A stretch of 64,000 bases of DNA. Source: Mycolicibacter sp. MU0102 (GTDB lineage: Bacteria > Actinomycetota > Actinomycetes > Mycobacteriales > Mycobacteriaceae). The translations under genes and the position numbers were made by a program. Below, in pieces: positions 1 to 8,006 of the stretch (position 1 is its first letter; the number at the start of each line of letters is the position of its first letter). The notes under the pieces are model-generated. The model was not told where the DNA came from, searched no databases, and worked only from the letters and a program-made list of their open reading frames with translations. Location: positions 1,364,001 through 1,428,000 of the forward strand of contig NZ_OY726398.1 of the NCBI RefSeq assembly GCF_963378105.1, written 5' to 3'.

Positions 1-798
1 TCGGGCGGCAAGGACTCCATCGTCATGCTGCATCTGGCCGTCAAGGCGTTCGCGCCGGGCCGGCTGCCGTTCCCGGTGATGCATGTCGACACCGGCCACA
101 ACTTCGACGAGGTCATCGCCGCCCGCGACGAGCTGGTCGCCCAGACCGGGGTCCGGCTGGTGGTCGCCTCAGTGCAAGACGACATCGACGCTGGACGGGT
201 GGTCGACGACGGGCCGTCGCGCAACCCGCTGCAGACCGTCACGTTGCTGCGGGCGATCCGCGAGAACAAGTTCGACGCCGCGTTCGGCGGTGCCCGCCGC
301 GACGAGGAGAAGGCTCGCGCCAAGGAGCGGGTGTTCAGCTTCCGTGACGAGTTCGGCCAGTGGGACCCCAAGGCCCAACGGCCCGAGCTGTGGAACCTCT
401 ACAACGGGCGGCATCGGGCCGGCGAACACATCCGGGCGTTCCCGCTGTCGAACTGGACCGAGTTCGACATCTGGTCCTACGTCGGCGCGGAGGAAATCGC
501 GCTGCCGTCAATCTATTTCGCGCACCAGCGCAAGGTGTTCCGGCGTGACGGCATGCTGCTGGCCGACCATGAGTTCCTGCGCCCCGTCGACGGGGAAGAG
601 GTGTTCGAGACTTCGGTCCGGTTCCGCACCGTCGGCGACGTCACCTGCACAGGCTGCGTGGAATCCACGGCGGCCACCGTCGACGAGGTGATCGACGAGA
701 CCGCAGTGTCCCGGCTGACTGAGCGCGGGGCGACTCGCGCCGACGACCGGATCTCCGAAGCAGGCATGGAAGACCGCAAGAGGCAGGGGTATTTCTGA
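1..798 (+). CDS. cysD: Sulfate adenylyltransferase subunit 2 (5'-truncated by window)
   Basis: This is the PP-loop subunit of ATP sulfurylase. With CysN it makes adenosine 5'-phosphosulfate (APS) from sulfate and ATP in the cytoplasm, the entry to sulfate assimilation. The window opens inside the gene: the first visible residues are the SGGKDS PP-loop motif, so the start codon and some tens of N-terminal residues are missing and 265 codons remain. The conserved FGGARRDEEKARAKER stretch (about residues 95-110 of the fragment) and a C-terminal CTGCVES motif support the family. The TGA stop shares one base with the ATG of cysNC, so the two subunits are translationally coupled. The identification is secure; only the 5' end is unknown. 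Confidence 0.95.
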   Translation, partial: SGGKDSIVMLHLAVKAFAPGRLPFPVMHVDTGHNFDEVIAARDELVAQTGVRLVVASVQDDIDAGRVVDDGPSRNPLQTVTLLRAIRENKFDAAFGGARRDEEKARAKERVFSFRDEFGQWDPKAQRPELWNLYNGRHRAGEHIRAFPLSNWTEFDIWSYVGAEEIALPSIYFAHQRKVFRRDGMLLADHEFLRPVDGEEVFETSVRFRTVGDVTCTGCVESTAATVDEVIDETAVSRLTERGATRADDRISEAGMEDRKRQGYF

Positions 799-2651
799 TG
801 GGTGCGGCAACCACGCTGCTTCGTATCGCCACGGCCGGATCGGTCGACGACGGCAAGTCCACGCTGATCGGACGGCTGCTGTTCGATTCCAAGGCCGTCA
901 TGGAGGACCAGCTGGCCTCGGTCGAGCGCACCTCCCGGGAGCGCGGTCACGACTACACCGACCTGGCCCTGGTGACCGACGGTCTGCGCGCCGAGCGCGA
1001 GCAGGGCATCACGATCGATGTCGCTTACCGCTACTTCGCAACGCCCAAGCGGAAATTCATCATCGCCGACACCCCGGGGCACATCCAGTACACCCGCAAC
1101 ATGGTGACCGGAGCCTCGACCGCCCAGCTGGCGATCGTGCTGGTCGACGCGCGGCACGGGCTGCAGGAGCAGTCCCGCCGGCACACCTTCCTGGCGTCGC
1201 TGCTGGGGATCCGTCACATTGTGTTGGCGGTCAACAAGATGGATCTGATCGACTGGGACGCCGAGAAGTTCGAAGCGATCCGCGACGACTTCCACTCGTT
1301 CGCCACCCGCCTGGACGTGCACGACGTGACGACCATCCCGATCTCGGCGCTGCTCGGCGACAACGTGGTGACCAAGTCCGACAAGACGCCCTTCTACGAC
1401 GGTCCGGCGCTGCTGTCGCATCTGGAAGAGGTCTACATCGCCGGTGACCGCAACCTGGTCGACGTGCGGTTCCCGGTGCAGTACGTGATCCGCCCGCAGA
1501 CCCACGAGCACGCCGATCACCGTAGCTACGCCGGCACGGTGGCCAGTGGTGTGCTGCGTCCCGGCGACGACGTCGTGGTGCTGCCCTCGGGCAAGCCGAG
1601 CCGGATCGCCGCGATCGAGGGTCCCAACGGCACAGTGGCCGAAGCGTTTCCGCCGATGGCGGTCTCGGTGAGCCTCACCGACGACATCGACATCTCCCGC
1701 GGCGACATGATCGCCCGCACCAACAACCAGCCGCGCGTGGTCCAGGACTTCGACGCCACCGTGTGTTGGATGGCCGACGGTGCGACGCTGCAGCCGGGCA
1801 ACGACTACATCATCAAGCACACCACCCGGACCACCCGGGTGAAGGTGATGGCGCTGGACTACCGCCTCGACGTCAATACCTTGCACCGCGACAAAGAGGC
1901 GAACACGTTGAAGCTCAACGAGCTCGGCCGCGTCTCGCTGCGCTCGCAGGTGCCGCTGATGCTCGACGAGTTCACCCGCAACGACGCCACCGGCTCGTTC
2001 ATCCTGATCGACCAGGCGACCAACGGGACCGTGGCCGCCGGCATGGTGCTGCGCGACGTCTCGCCGCGCGTGTCGAGCCCCAACACGGTGCGGCACGAGT
2101 CGCTGGTCACCGCGACCGACCGGTTGTCCAAGGGCCGCACCGTGTGGCTGACCGGCCTGTCCGGCGCGGGCAAGTCGTCGGTGGCGATGCGTGTCGAACA
2201 GCTGTTGCTCGAAAGGGGAACGCCGGCTTACGTTCTCGACGGCGACAACCTGCGGCACGGCCTCAATGCCGACCTGGGCTTCTCGATGGCCGACCGTGCC
2301 GAGAATCTGCGGCGGCTGGCGCACGTGGCCACCCTGCTGGCCGACTCCGGCCAGATCGTGTTGGTGCCGGCGATCAGCCCGCTGATCGAGCATCGCCAGC
2401 TGGCCCGCCAGGTGCACACCGACGCCGGGTTCGACTTCGTCGAGGTGTTCTGCGACACCTCGTTGGAGGAGTGCGAGCAGCGTGACCCCAAGGGGCTCTA
2501 CGCGAAGGCGCGCGCGGGACTGATCACGCACTTCACCGGTATCGACAGCCCGTATCAGCGGCCGCGGAACCCCGACGTGCGGCTGAGCTCGCAGAACAGC
2601 GTCGACGAGCAGGCCCGCCAGGTCATCGCGGCGATCGACGACCGCAAGTGA
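798..2651 (+). CDS. cysN: Bifunctional sulfate adenylyltransferase GTPase subunit / APS kinase (CysN-CysC fusion)
   Basis: A 617-residue fusion. Residues 1 to about 430 are the CysN GTPase that drives ATP sulfurylase; about 440-617 are APS kinase, which phosphorylates APS to PAPS. The GTPase part shows a P-loop at residues 14-21 (GSVDDGKS), DTPGH at about 91-95 and NKMD at about 146-149. The kinase part has a second P-loop, GLSGAGKSS, near residue 452, and a DGDN motif after it. The fusion and length match mycobacterial CysN/C. The ATG overlaps the cysD stop by one base, and the gene's own stop overlaps the GTG of cysQ by four bases, so the three genes form one operon. PAPS made here feeds sulfotransferases, while APS feeds cysteine synthesis. 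Confidence 0.96.
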   Translation: MGAATTLLRIATAGSVDDGKSTLIGRLLFDSKAVMEDQLASVERTSRERGHDYTDLALVTDGLRAEREQGITIDVAYRYFATPKRKFIIADTPGHIQYTRNMVTGASTAQLAIVLVDARHGLQEQSRRHTFLASLLGIRHIVLAVNKMDLIDWDAEKFEAIRDDFHSFATRLDVHDVTTIPISALLGDNVVTKSDKTPFYDGPALLSHLEEVYIAGDRNLVDVRFPVQYVIRPQTHEHADHRSYAGTVASGVLRPGDDVVVLPSGKPSRIAAIEGPNGTVAEAFPPMAVSVSLTDDIDISRGDMIARTNNQPRVVQDFDATVCWMADGATLQPGNDYIIKHTTRTTRVKVMALDYRLDVNTLHRDKEANTLKLNELGRVSLRSQVPLMLDEFTRNDATGSFILIDQATNGTVAAGMVLRDVSPRVSSPNTVRHESLVTATDRLSKGRTVWLTGLSGAGKSSVAMRVEQLLLERGTPAYVLDGDNLRHGLNADLGFSMADRAENLRRLAHVATLLADSGQIVLVPAISPLIEHRQLARQVHTDAGFDFVEVFCDTSLEECEQRDPKGLYAKARAGLITHFTGIDSPYQRPRNPDVRLSSQNSVDEQARQVIAAIDDRK

Positions 2652-3376
2652 ACGATCACCAGCTGGCCGCGCACCTGGCCGCCGAGGCGGGCCGGCTGCT
2701 GCTGCGCGTCCGCGAGGAACTGGCCGACGCGACAGAGGCGGAACGGAAGGCGGCCGGCGACCAGCGTTCGCACGACTTCCTGATGGCCGCACTGGCCAGT
2801 GAGCGGCCCGACGACGCGGTGCTGTCCGAGGAGGGCGCCGACAACCCGGTCCGCCTGGCCGCCGAGCGGGTGTGGATCGTCGACCCGCTGGACGGCACCC
2901 GGGAGTTCAGCGAACTCGGCCGCGACGACTGGGCCGTGCACGTGGCGCTGTGGCAAGCCGGCGAGTTGTCCGCCGGGGCGGTGGCGCTGCCCGCGCGGGA
3001 CAGCACGCTGGCCACCCCGGTGGTTCCCGCACCGCCCGCATATCAGGGGGCGCCCCGTATCGCGGTGTCACGCAGCCGTCCGCCCGCGATCGCCGAAGCG
3101 GTTCGCGAGCGACTGGACGGCGTGCTGGTGCCGATGGGCTCGGCCGGAGTGAAGGTGGCCTCCGTCGTGGCGGGCACCACCGATGTCTACGTGCACGCCG
3201 GCGGGCAGTACGAGTGGGACTCGGCGGCCCCGGTGGCGGTGGCCCGGGCCGCAGGCCTGCACACCTCGCGCATCGACGGTTCACCGCTGGTCTACAACCG
3301 GGCCGACCCATTGCTGCCCGACCTGGTGGTGTGCCGCCCCGAATACACGCAAGAGGTGCTCGCAGCGATCAGCTGA
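2648..3376 (+). CDS. cysQ: 3'-phosphoadenosine 5'-phosphate phosphatase, CysQ type (inositol monophosphatase superfamily)
   Basis: A 242-residue cytoplasmic Mg-dependent phosphatase. The superfamily signature is clear: an EE pair at residues 61-62, the metal-binding DPLDGT at 79-84 and the C-terminal EWDSAAP motif at 189-195. CysQ enzymes remove the 3'-phosphate of PAP or PAPS, recycling the by-product of sulfotransfer or trimming the PAPS pool. The GTG start overlaps the cysNC stop by four bases (GTGA), which ties its expression to PAPS production and favours the CysQ role over inositol monophosphatase or fructose bisphosphatase. In M. tuberculosis the characterised CysQ (Rv2131c) is encoded elsewhere, so a second copy may exist outside this window. 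Function is by family and context; substrate is inferred. Confidence 0.8.
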   Translation: MNDHQLAAHLAAEAGRLLLRVREELADATEAERKAAGDQRSHDFLMAALASERPDDAVLSEEGADNPVRLAAERVWIVDPLDGTREFSELGRDDWAVHVALWQAGELSAGAVALPARDSTLATPVVPAPPAYQGAPRIAVSRSRPPAIAEAVRERLDGVLVPMGSAGVKVASVVAGTTDVYVHAGGQYEWDSAAPVAVARAAGLHTSRIDGSPLVYNRADPLLPDLVVCRPEYTQEVLAAIS

Positions 3377-3401
3377 CCCGCCAGATGGAAGAATGCTCGC
3401 A

Positions 3402-3878
3402 ATGCGCATGTCGGCCAAGGCGGAGTACGCGGTGCGAGCGATGGTCCAACTGGCCACCGCCGAGCCCGGCGCCTTGGTCAAGACCGACGAAATAGCGGCC
3501 GCGCAGGGCATTCCGGCGCAGTTCCTCGTCGACATCCTGTCCGATCTGCGCACCGACCGGCTGGTGCGCAGCCAGCGCGGCCGCGACGGCGGCTACGAGC
3601 TGGCCAGGGCGGCCACCGCGATCAGCGTCGCCGACGTGTTGCGTTGCATCGACGGCCCGCTGGCCAGTGTGCGGGACATCGGCATGGGCGATCTGCCCTA
3701 CGCCGGCCCGACGGCCGCGTTGACCGACGTGTGGCGGGCATTGCGGGCCAGCATGCGCTCGGTGCTCGAGCAGACCAGCCTGGCCGACGTGGCGTCGGGC
3801 GATCTGCCGGCGCACGTCGCCGAACTGGCCACCGACTACCGCACCCAGGAACGCCAGCGCGGCCACACGCCGGGCTAG
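3402..3878 (+). CDS. Rrf2 family transcriptional regulator (Rv1287-like)
   Basis: A winged-helix DNA-binding protein of the Rrf2 family, 158 residues from the ATG at 3402. That ATG sits about 11 bases after a GGAAG ribosome site at 3386-3390 and gives the usual family opening MRMSAKAEYAVRAM. An upstream in-frame ATG at 3393 lies too close to that site. The DNA-binding part (about 1-85) contains the family's AAAQGIP and GRDGGYELAR stretches. The protein has one cysteine (in RCIDGP) and so lacks the three-Cys Fe-S set of IscR/NsrR. It resembles the CymR-like, cluster-free type. It starts 25 bases after cysQ, so it is probably cotranscribed with the sulfate activation genes. Control of that pathway is a plausible but untested role. 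Confidence 0.85.
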   Translation: MRMSAKAEYAVRAMVQLATAEPGALVKTDEIAAAQGIPAQFLVDILSDLRTDRLVRSQRGRDGGYELARAATAISVADVLRCIDGPLASVRDIGMGDLPYAGPTAALTDVWRALRASMRSVLEQTSLADVASGDLPAHVAELATDYRTQERQRGHTPG

Positions 3879-3941
3879 CCGCCGGGCTAACCGCCGGGTT
3901 GATTCGGCGGTCCAGCTGCGGCTCTCCTCCGTCGAGCCTTG

Positions 3942-4331
3942 CTAACCGCCGGTCCCGTACGACCGGGTGAGAATCTCCATGTGGTGCCCGGCCGGGTCGG
4001 GGAAGTACACGCCGCGCCCGCCGTCACGGTGATTGACCTCGCCGGGGTGGTCACCGCTGGGATCTGCCCAATGCGCCAGCCCGCGCTCGGAGATCTTGGC
4101 GTAGATCGCGTCGAAGTCGGATTCGGAGACTAAGAACGCGTAGTGCTGTGGCCGGATCTCCTCGCCGGCCGGCACGTCGGCGTAATCGAGGCTGGCCTGG
4201 TGATCGAGTGCGACGACTTGGAAGCGGCCGAACGGCTGCGGTGCGGGCAGGCCGAACAGCTCGGCCAGAAAAGCTGCCGACTCCTGTTTGTCGTGCGCGG
4301 CCACGATCGTGTGGTTGAACGAGATACCCAT
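3942..4331 (-). CDS. VOC superfamily (glyoxalase/bleomycin resistance-like) protein
   Basis: A 129-residue single vicinal-oxygen-chelate domain with the typical beta-alpha-beta-beta-beta repeat. It begins with a FNHTIVAAHD strand and ends in GVYFPDPAGHHMEIL, where His and Glu are the usual metal ligand positions. Members of this fold are dioxygenases, epimerases, lyases or resistance binders; nothing here fixes the substrate. It is divergent from the LLM oxidoreductase starting at 4378, with only 46 bases between the two start codons. A GACACT hexamer ends six bases upstream of the ATG, so the transcript may be almost leaderless, although a GAGGA also sits there. Short direct runs around CCGCCGGG fill the 3' flank (3879-3941). 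Confidence 0.75.
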   Translation of the reverse strand: MGISFNHTIVAAHDKQESAAFLAELFGLPAPQPFGRFQVVALDHQASLDYADVPAGEEIRPQHYAFLVSESDFDAIYAKISERGLAHWADPSGDHPGEVNHRDGGRGVYFPDPAGHHMEILTRSYGTGG

Positions 4332-4364
4332 TCCTCAAGTGTCGGCCGCGCACGCCGCCCGTGC

Positions 4365-4370
4365 CACAAT
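4365..4370 (+). promoter_or_regulatory. -10 element, probable leaderless promoter of the 4378 LLM gene
   Basis: CACAAT lies exactly seven bases before the ATG at 4378, with no purine-rich ribosome site between, so the transcript would begin at or next to the start codon. Confidence 0.45.
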
Positions 4371-4377
4371 CGCGGTC

Positions 4378-5280
4378 ATGCAGGTGGGAATGACCATGCC
4401 CGTGATGGAACCGGACCTCGATGCAACGCTGCTGCGAGACTGGGCGCGCACCATCGACGACGGGCCGTTCTCGTCGCTGGCCTGGGGTGAGCGAATCGCG
4501 TTCACCAACCCCGACAGCCTGACCCTGCTGGGTGCGCTGTCGGCGTGGACCGAGCGGGTGCGCCTGGTGACCACGGTGATCGTCCCGCAACTGCACGACC
4601 CGGTCATGCTGGCCAAGGCGCTGGCCACCGCGGACCTGCTCAGCCAGGGCCGGCTCACCGTCGGGCTTGGCGTGGGCGGCCGCGAGGAGGACTACCGGGC
4701 CGTCGGTGCTGAACCGGCGACGCAGACCATGGCCGAGATGGCCGCAGCCGTGGCGATCATGCGGCGCGTCTGGGCGGGGGAGAAGCTCACCGAGTCGGTG
4801 CTGCCGGTCGGCCCGGCACCGACGCAGCCCGGCGGGCCGCCGCTGGTGGTCGGTACAACCGGGCCGAAGACCCTGCGCAGCGCGGCTTCCTGGGCCGAAG
4901 GCCTGGCCGGCATCACCTTGGATCTCGACGTCGCCAAACAGAACGAACTGTTTGACGTCGCGCGCGACGCCTGGCGGCAGGCGGGTCGCGCCAAGCCGTA
5001 TCTGGCGACGTCGTTCTGGTTCGCCCTCGGGGATCGGGAGGAAGCCCGCGATCAGGTGCGCCGGCACCTGCTGCGCTATATGAACTGGATTCCCGCGGAG
5101 TATGTCGAGGCGATGGCCCCGACCACCGGCTGGGCCGGCAGCGAGGACGAGTTGGCCGAGGTTCTGCGCCGGTTTGCGGCGGTGGGCACCGACGAGGTCC
5201 ATCTGATCCCGACCAGCTCTGACCTGGGTCAACTGCGCTGCGTAGCCGATGTGGTCGCCGAGGTCAGCCGGGCCGGCTGA
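4378..5280 (+). CDS. LLM class (luciferase-like, F420-dependent type) oxidoreductase
   Basis: A 300-residue TIM-barrel protein of the bacterial luciferase-like superfamily, which in mycobacteria mostly uses coenzyme F420. The N-terminus MQVGMTMPVMEPD, the TTVIVPQLHDPVMLAKALATAD stretch (trimmed) around residues 60-80 and the following GRLTVGLGVGGREEDY are typical: the last is the phosphate-binding loop for flavin or F420. The ATG at 4378 was chosen because a -10-like hexamer lies seven bases upstream; an in-frame start further upstream would overlap the divergent VOC gene. The substrate is unknown. A second LLM protein lies at 6860-7777 on the other strand, but the two are only distantly alike. 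Confidence 0.82.
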   Translation: MQVGMTMPVMEPDLDATLLRDWARTIDDGPFSSLAWGERIAFTNPDSLTLLGALSAWTERVRLVTTVIVPQLHDPVMLAKALATADLLSQGRLTVGLGVGGREEDYRAVGAEPATQTMAEMAAAVAIMRRVWAGEKLTESVLPVGPAPTQPGGPPLVVGTTGPKTLRSAASWAEGLAGITLDLDVAKQNELFDVARDAWRQAGRAKPYLATSFWFALGDREEARDQVRRHLLRYMNWIPAEYVEAMAPTTGWAGSEDELAEVLRRFAAVGTDEVHLIPTSSDLGQLRCVADVVAEVSRAG

Positions 5281-5411
5281 GCGGGCAATCCGCTGATTGC
5301 GACACCGTCACGGAAGCGTCTCTATCCTCCTCCGGCAGCCACAGAGGTCCCAGAAATCACTATCGTCACAGTGGTGCGAGGCCCGGGAGCGGGTCCTGGG
5401 AAAGGTGTGAC

Positions 5412-6851
5412 ATGTCGGCGACACGTCGAATCGTCTCGGCGGCAATGGTGCCGGTCGTCGTCTTGGGGATGGTCGCCGCCACCGAGTTCGCGCCGGCGAA
5501 CGCGCTCACCTGCAACGCTCCCGAAGCCAACATCGACCCGCCGCCGGGCTCACCGACCACCGGAGCCGGTCAGCTCCCCACCGGGCGGCGGCCCCGCGGC
5601 ACCAACGACTCTGCGCCGCTGCCCAAACTGGGCCCGCTGATTGCCGCGCTGATCAATCCCAACGGCACGATCCGCCAGCAGGCCGGCGTGGTACCCCCGC
5701 AGCCGAATCCCGGTGGTCAAGCCGTGCCGAACGTCGCCCAACCGGTGCAGCCCGCCCAGCCCGTACCGGCCGCAGATCCGGGACTGTCGACCGCCGACGC
5801 CGCCGGCGCCATCGCCGGATCCCAGACGTCGCTGGTGGAGTGGGTGACCGGGCCCAACGGCCCCAACCAAACCCTGCAGCGCTTCGGCATCTCCGGCACC
5901 GACCTCGGCATCCCCTGGGACAACGGTGATCCCGCCAACCGTCAGGTCCTCTACGCGTTCGGCGACACCTTCGGCTACTGCCGCATCCAGGGCAAGCAGT
6001 GGCGACAGAATGTGCTGTTCCGCAGCAATGACAACAACCTGGCCGACGGGATCACGGTGGGCCCCGGCGCGGTGGGCAACAAGTACTCGGGTTCGCCACT
6101 GCGCCAAGCGAACTTCTCCAAGCAGATCCTGCCCGCTGTGCAACTGGCTCCGCACCAGGAGGGCATGATCCCCACCGCCGCCATCGGGATCGCAGGCAAC
6201 CAGTACATGAACTTCATGTCCATCAAGCAGTGGGGCCGTGACGGCGAGTGGTCCACGAACTACTCGGCGATCGCGGTCTCCAACGACAACGGCGAAACGT
6301 GGGGCGTCTATCCGGGCACGGTGCGCTCGACGTCGCCGGAGAACGTCCCGCGGGCGCAGTTCGTCCCCGGCAACGAGAAATTCCAAATGGGCGCGTACCT
6401 GCGCGGCAACGACGGCTACCTGTACTCCTACGGAACCCCTTCGGGCCGTGGCGGTTCGGCGTACCTGTCGCGGGTGCCCGAGCGTGCTATCCCCGACCTC
6501 ACCAAGTACCAGTACTGGAATGGCGACAGTGGATCCTGGGTGCCGAGCAACCCGGCTGCGGCCACGCCGGTGATCCCCGGCCCGGTGGGCGAGATGTCGG
6601 TGCAGTACAACACCTACCTGCGCCAATACCTGGCGTTGTACGGCAACGGCGGCAACGACGTCGTGGCCCGTACCGCGCCCACCCCGCAAGGCCCGTGGAG
6701 CGCCGAGCAGACGCTGATCCCCACCGGCCAGATTCCCGGCGGCATCTACGCGCCGTATGTGCACCCGTGGTCGACGGGCAAGGACGTGTACTTCACGCTG
6801 TCGCTGTGGAACGCCTACGACGTGATGCTGATGCACACGGTGCTGGGCTGA
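5412..6851 (+). CDS. Secreted DUF4185 domain protein (candidate GH183-type D-arabinanase relative)
   Basis: A 479-residue exported protein. Residues 1-31 form a Sec signal peptide ending FAPANA, followed by a Pro/Gln-rich low-complexity linker (about 40-140) and then a DUF4185 domain to the C-terminus. Seen in the domain are the early GTDLGIPW...FGDTFGYC block (about 166-198) and repeated beta-propeller-like Asn/Gly/Trp blocks such as ISNDNGETWGVYPG-like sequence near residue 295. DUF4185 proteins have been linked to cleavage of mycobacterial D-arabinan (CAZy family GH183). That activity is established for some members only, so here it is inference. The ATG follows a GGGAAAGG ribosome site at 5398-5405. 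Only eight bases separate its stop from the convergent LLM gene. Confidence 0.8.
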   Translation: MSATRRIVSAAMVPVVVLGMVAATEFAPANALTCNAPEANIDPPPGSPTTGAGQLPTGRRPRGTNDSAPLPKLGPLIAALINPNGTIRQQAGVVPPQPNPGGQAVPNVAQPVQPAQPVPAADPGLSTADAAGAIAGSQTSLVEWVTGPNGPNQTLQRFGISGTDLGIPWDNGDPANRQVLYAFGDTFGYCRIQGKQWRQNVLFRSNDNNLADGITVGPGAVGNKYSGSPLRQANFSKQILPAVQLAPHQEGMIPTAAIGIAGNQYMNFMSIKQWGRDGEWSTNYSAIAVSNDNGETWGVYPGTVRSTSPENVPRAQFVPGNEKFQMGAYLRGNDGYLYSYGTPSGRGGSAYLSRVPERAIPDLTKYQYWNGDSGSWVPSNPAAATPVIPGPVGEMSVQYNTYLRQYLALYGNGGNDVVARTAPTPQGPWSAEQTLIPTGQIPGGIYAPYVHPWSTGKDVYFTLSLWNAYDVMLMHTVLG

Positions 6852-6859
6852 GCCTGCCG

Positions 6860-7777
6860 TCAGGCGTCGAGCACCGCGCGCAACGCCGCACCCACCTCGG
6901 TGATCACCCCTGGGGTGTTGTTGGGGATGTTCATGGTCACCCCGCCCACGCCGGCATCGAGCACCTTGGTCTTGATCTGCTCGGCGATCGATTCGGGGCT
7001 GCCGATGGCGACCCGCTGAGCCCGCTCGGCGGGAATCTGATCGAGGGAGACGCTCGGATCGACCACTGCCGTGAGCAGCATGGTGGTCTCCAGAGTGGCC
7101 GGGTCGCGGCCGACCTCCTCGCAGCTGCGCCGGATCGCGTCCACCTTCTGAGGCAGCTCGTCGAAACCGGTGATGAGGTTGAGGTGATCGAAGTGACGTG
7201 CCGCCAGCGGGATCGTCTTCTTCTCGCCGCTGCCGCCGATCAGCAGCGGAATGTGGTCGCGGAAGCGGGGTTCGGCCATCGCCTCGCGGGTGCGATACCA
7301 CTTGCCCTCGAATGTGGGCCGCTCACCCTTGATCATCGGCAGGATGATCTGTAGCGCCTCGTCGAGCCGGTTGAACCGGTCGGTGAAGGTGCCGAACTCG
7401 AAACCCAGTTGGTCGTGTTCGAGCTCGTACCAGCCGGTGCCAATACCCAGGATTGCGCGTCCGGCGCTGACCACATCCAGCGTGGTGATGATCTTGGCCA
7501 GCAGGGCCGGGTTGCGGTAGGTGTTGCCGGTGACCAGCGTGCCCAGCTGCACCCGTTCGGTCGCGGTGGCCAGCGCGCCCAGGGCGGTGTAGGCCTCGAG
7601 CATCGGCTGATCGGGGGAGCCCAACATGGGCAGTTGGTAGAAGTGGTCCATCACGAAGACCGCGTCGAACCCGGCGGCCTCAGCCTCGCGGGCTTGGGCG
7701 ATGACGGTGGGGAACAGCTCCGAAACGTCGGTGCCGTAGGAGAAGTCGGGGATCTGGAAGCCAAGGCGAATCGTCAC
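6860..7777 (-). CDS. LLM class F420-dependent oxidoreductase
   Basis: A 305-residue luciferase-like TIM-barrel enzyme, probably F420-dependent. It shows the opening IRLGFQIPDFSYG, the FDAVFVMDHFYQLP block near residue 40, LGTLVTGNTYRNPALLAK (about 78-95) and the cofactor phosphate loop GRAILGIGTGWYELEH (about 106-121). The C-terminal VAIGSPESIAEQIKTKV is also typical of this class. The gene starts with GTG at 7777; a TAAGGT hexamer lies exactly seven bases upstream, indicating a leaderless message. It converges on the DUF4185 gene and is divergent from the PGRS-like gene. Substrate not predictable from sequence. Confidence 0.85.
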   Translation of the reverse strand: MTIRLGFQIPDFSYGTDVSELFPTVIAQAREAEAAGFDAVFVMDHFYQLPMLGSPDQPMLEAYTALGALATATERVQLGTLVTGNTYRNPALLAKIITTLDVVSAGRAILGIGTGWYELEHDQLGFEFGTFTDRFNRLDEALQIILPMIKGERPTFEGKWYRTREAMAEPRFRDHIPLLIGGSGEKKTIPLAARHFDHLNLITGFDELPQKVDAIRRSCEEVGRDPATLETTMLLTAVVDPSVSLDQIPAERAQRVAIGSPESIAEQIKTKVLDAGVGGVTMNIPNNTPGVITEVGAALRAVLDA

Positions 7778-7784
7778 TTAGTTG

Positions 7785-7790
7785 ACCTTA
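7785..7790 (-). promoter_or_regulatory. -10 element, leaderless promoter of the 7777 LLM gene
   Basis: On the minus strand TAAGGT ends seven bases before the GTG start; no ribosome site precedes the start, so transcription probably begins at the GTG. Confidence 0.5.
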
Positions 7791-7991
7791 GTTTCGGGAG
7801 GCGTCTCCCGGGGTGATTTGCGCTCTCCGCGAAGAAACGCGGAGCCGCTTGACCGTCGACGCAGTGACACCCCAGCTCGGATGCGGCGAATTGCAAGGGT
7901 TTTCCCTGATGCGCGCGGCGCCAACTGACACATAACTTTTTATCAGGATCAGCGGTTTCGTCGAGGCGCCCGACGGTGGGCTCCGTGATTG

Positions 7992-8000
7992 CGGGGGAGG
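7992..8000 (+). promoter_or_regulatory. Ribosome binding site deciding the PGRS-like gene start
   Basis: GGGGGAGGG is six bases ahead of the ATG at 8007. It favours this ATG over the in-frame TTG at 7989. The preceding 200 bases (7791-7991) between the divergent genes hold a short AT-rich patch around 7927-7950 but no promoter I can assign with confidence. Confidence 0.5.
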
Positions 8001-8006
8001 GCCGAG

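Noticed and set aside
5297..5328. TTGCGA...TATCCT as promoter of the DUF4185 gene
   Set aside because: The spacer is 20 bases, outside the normal range; kept out of the feature list.
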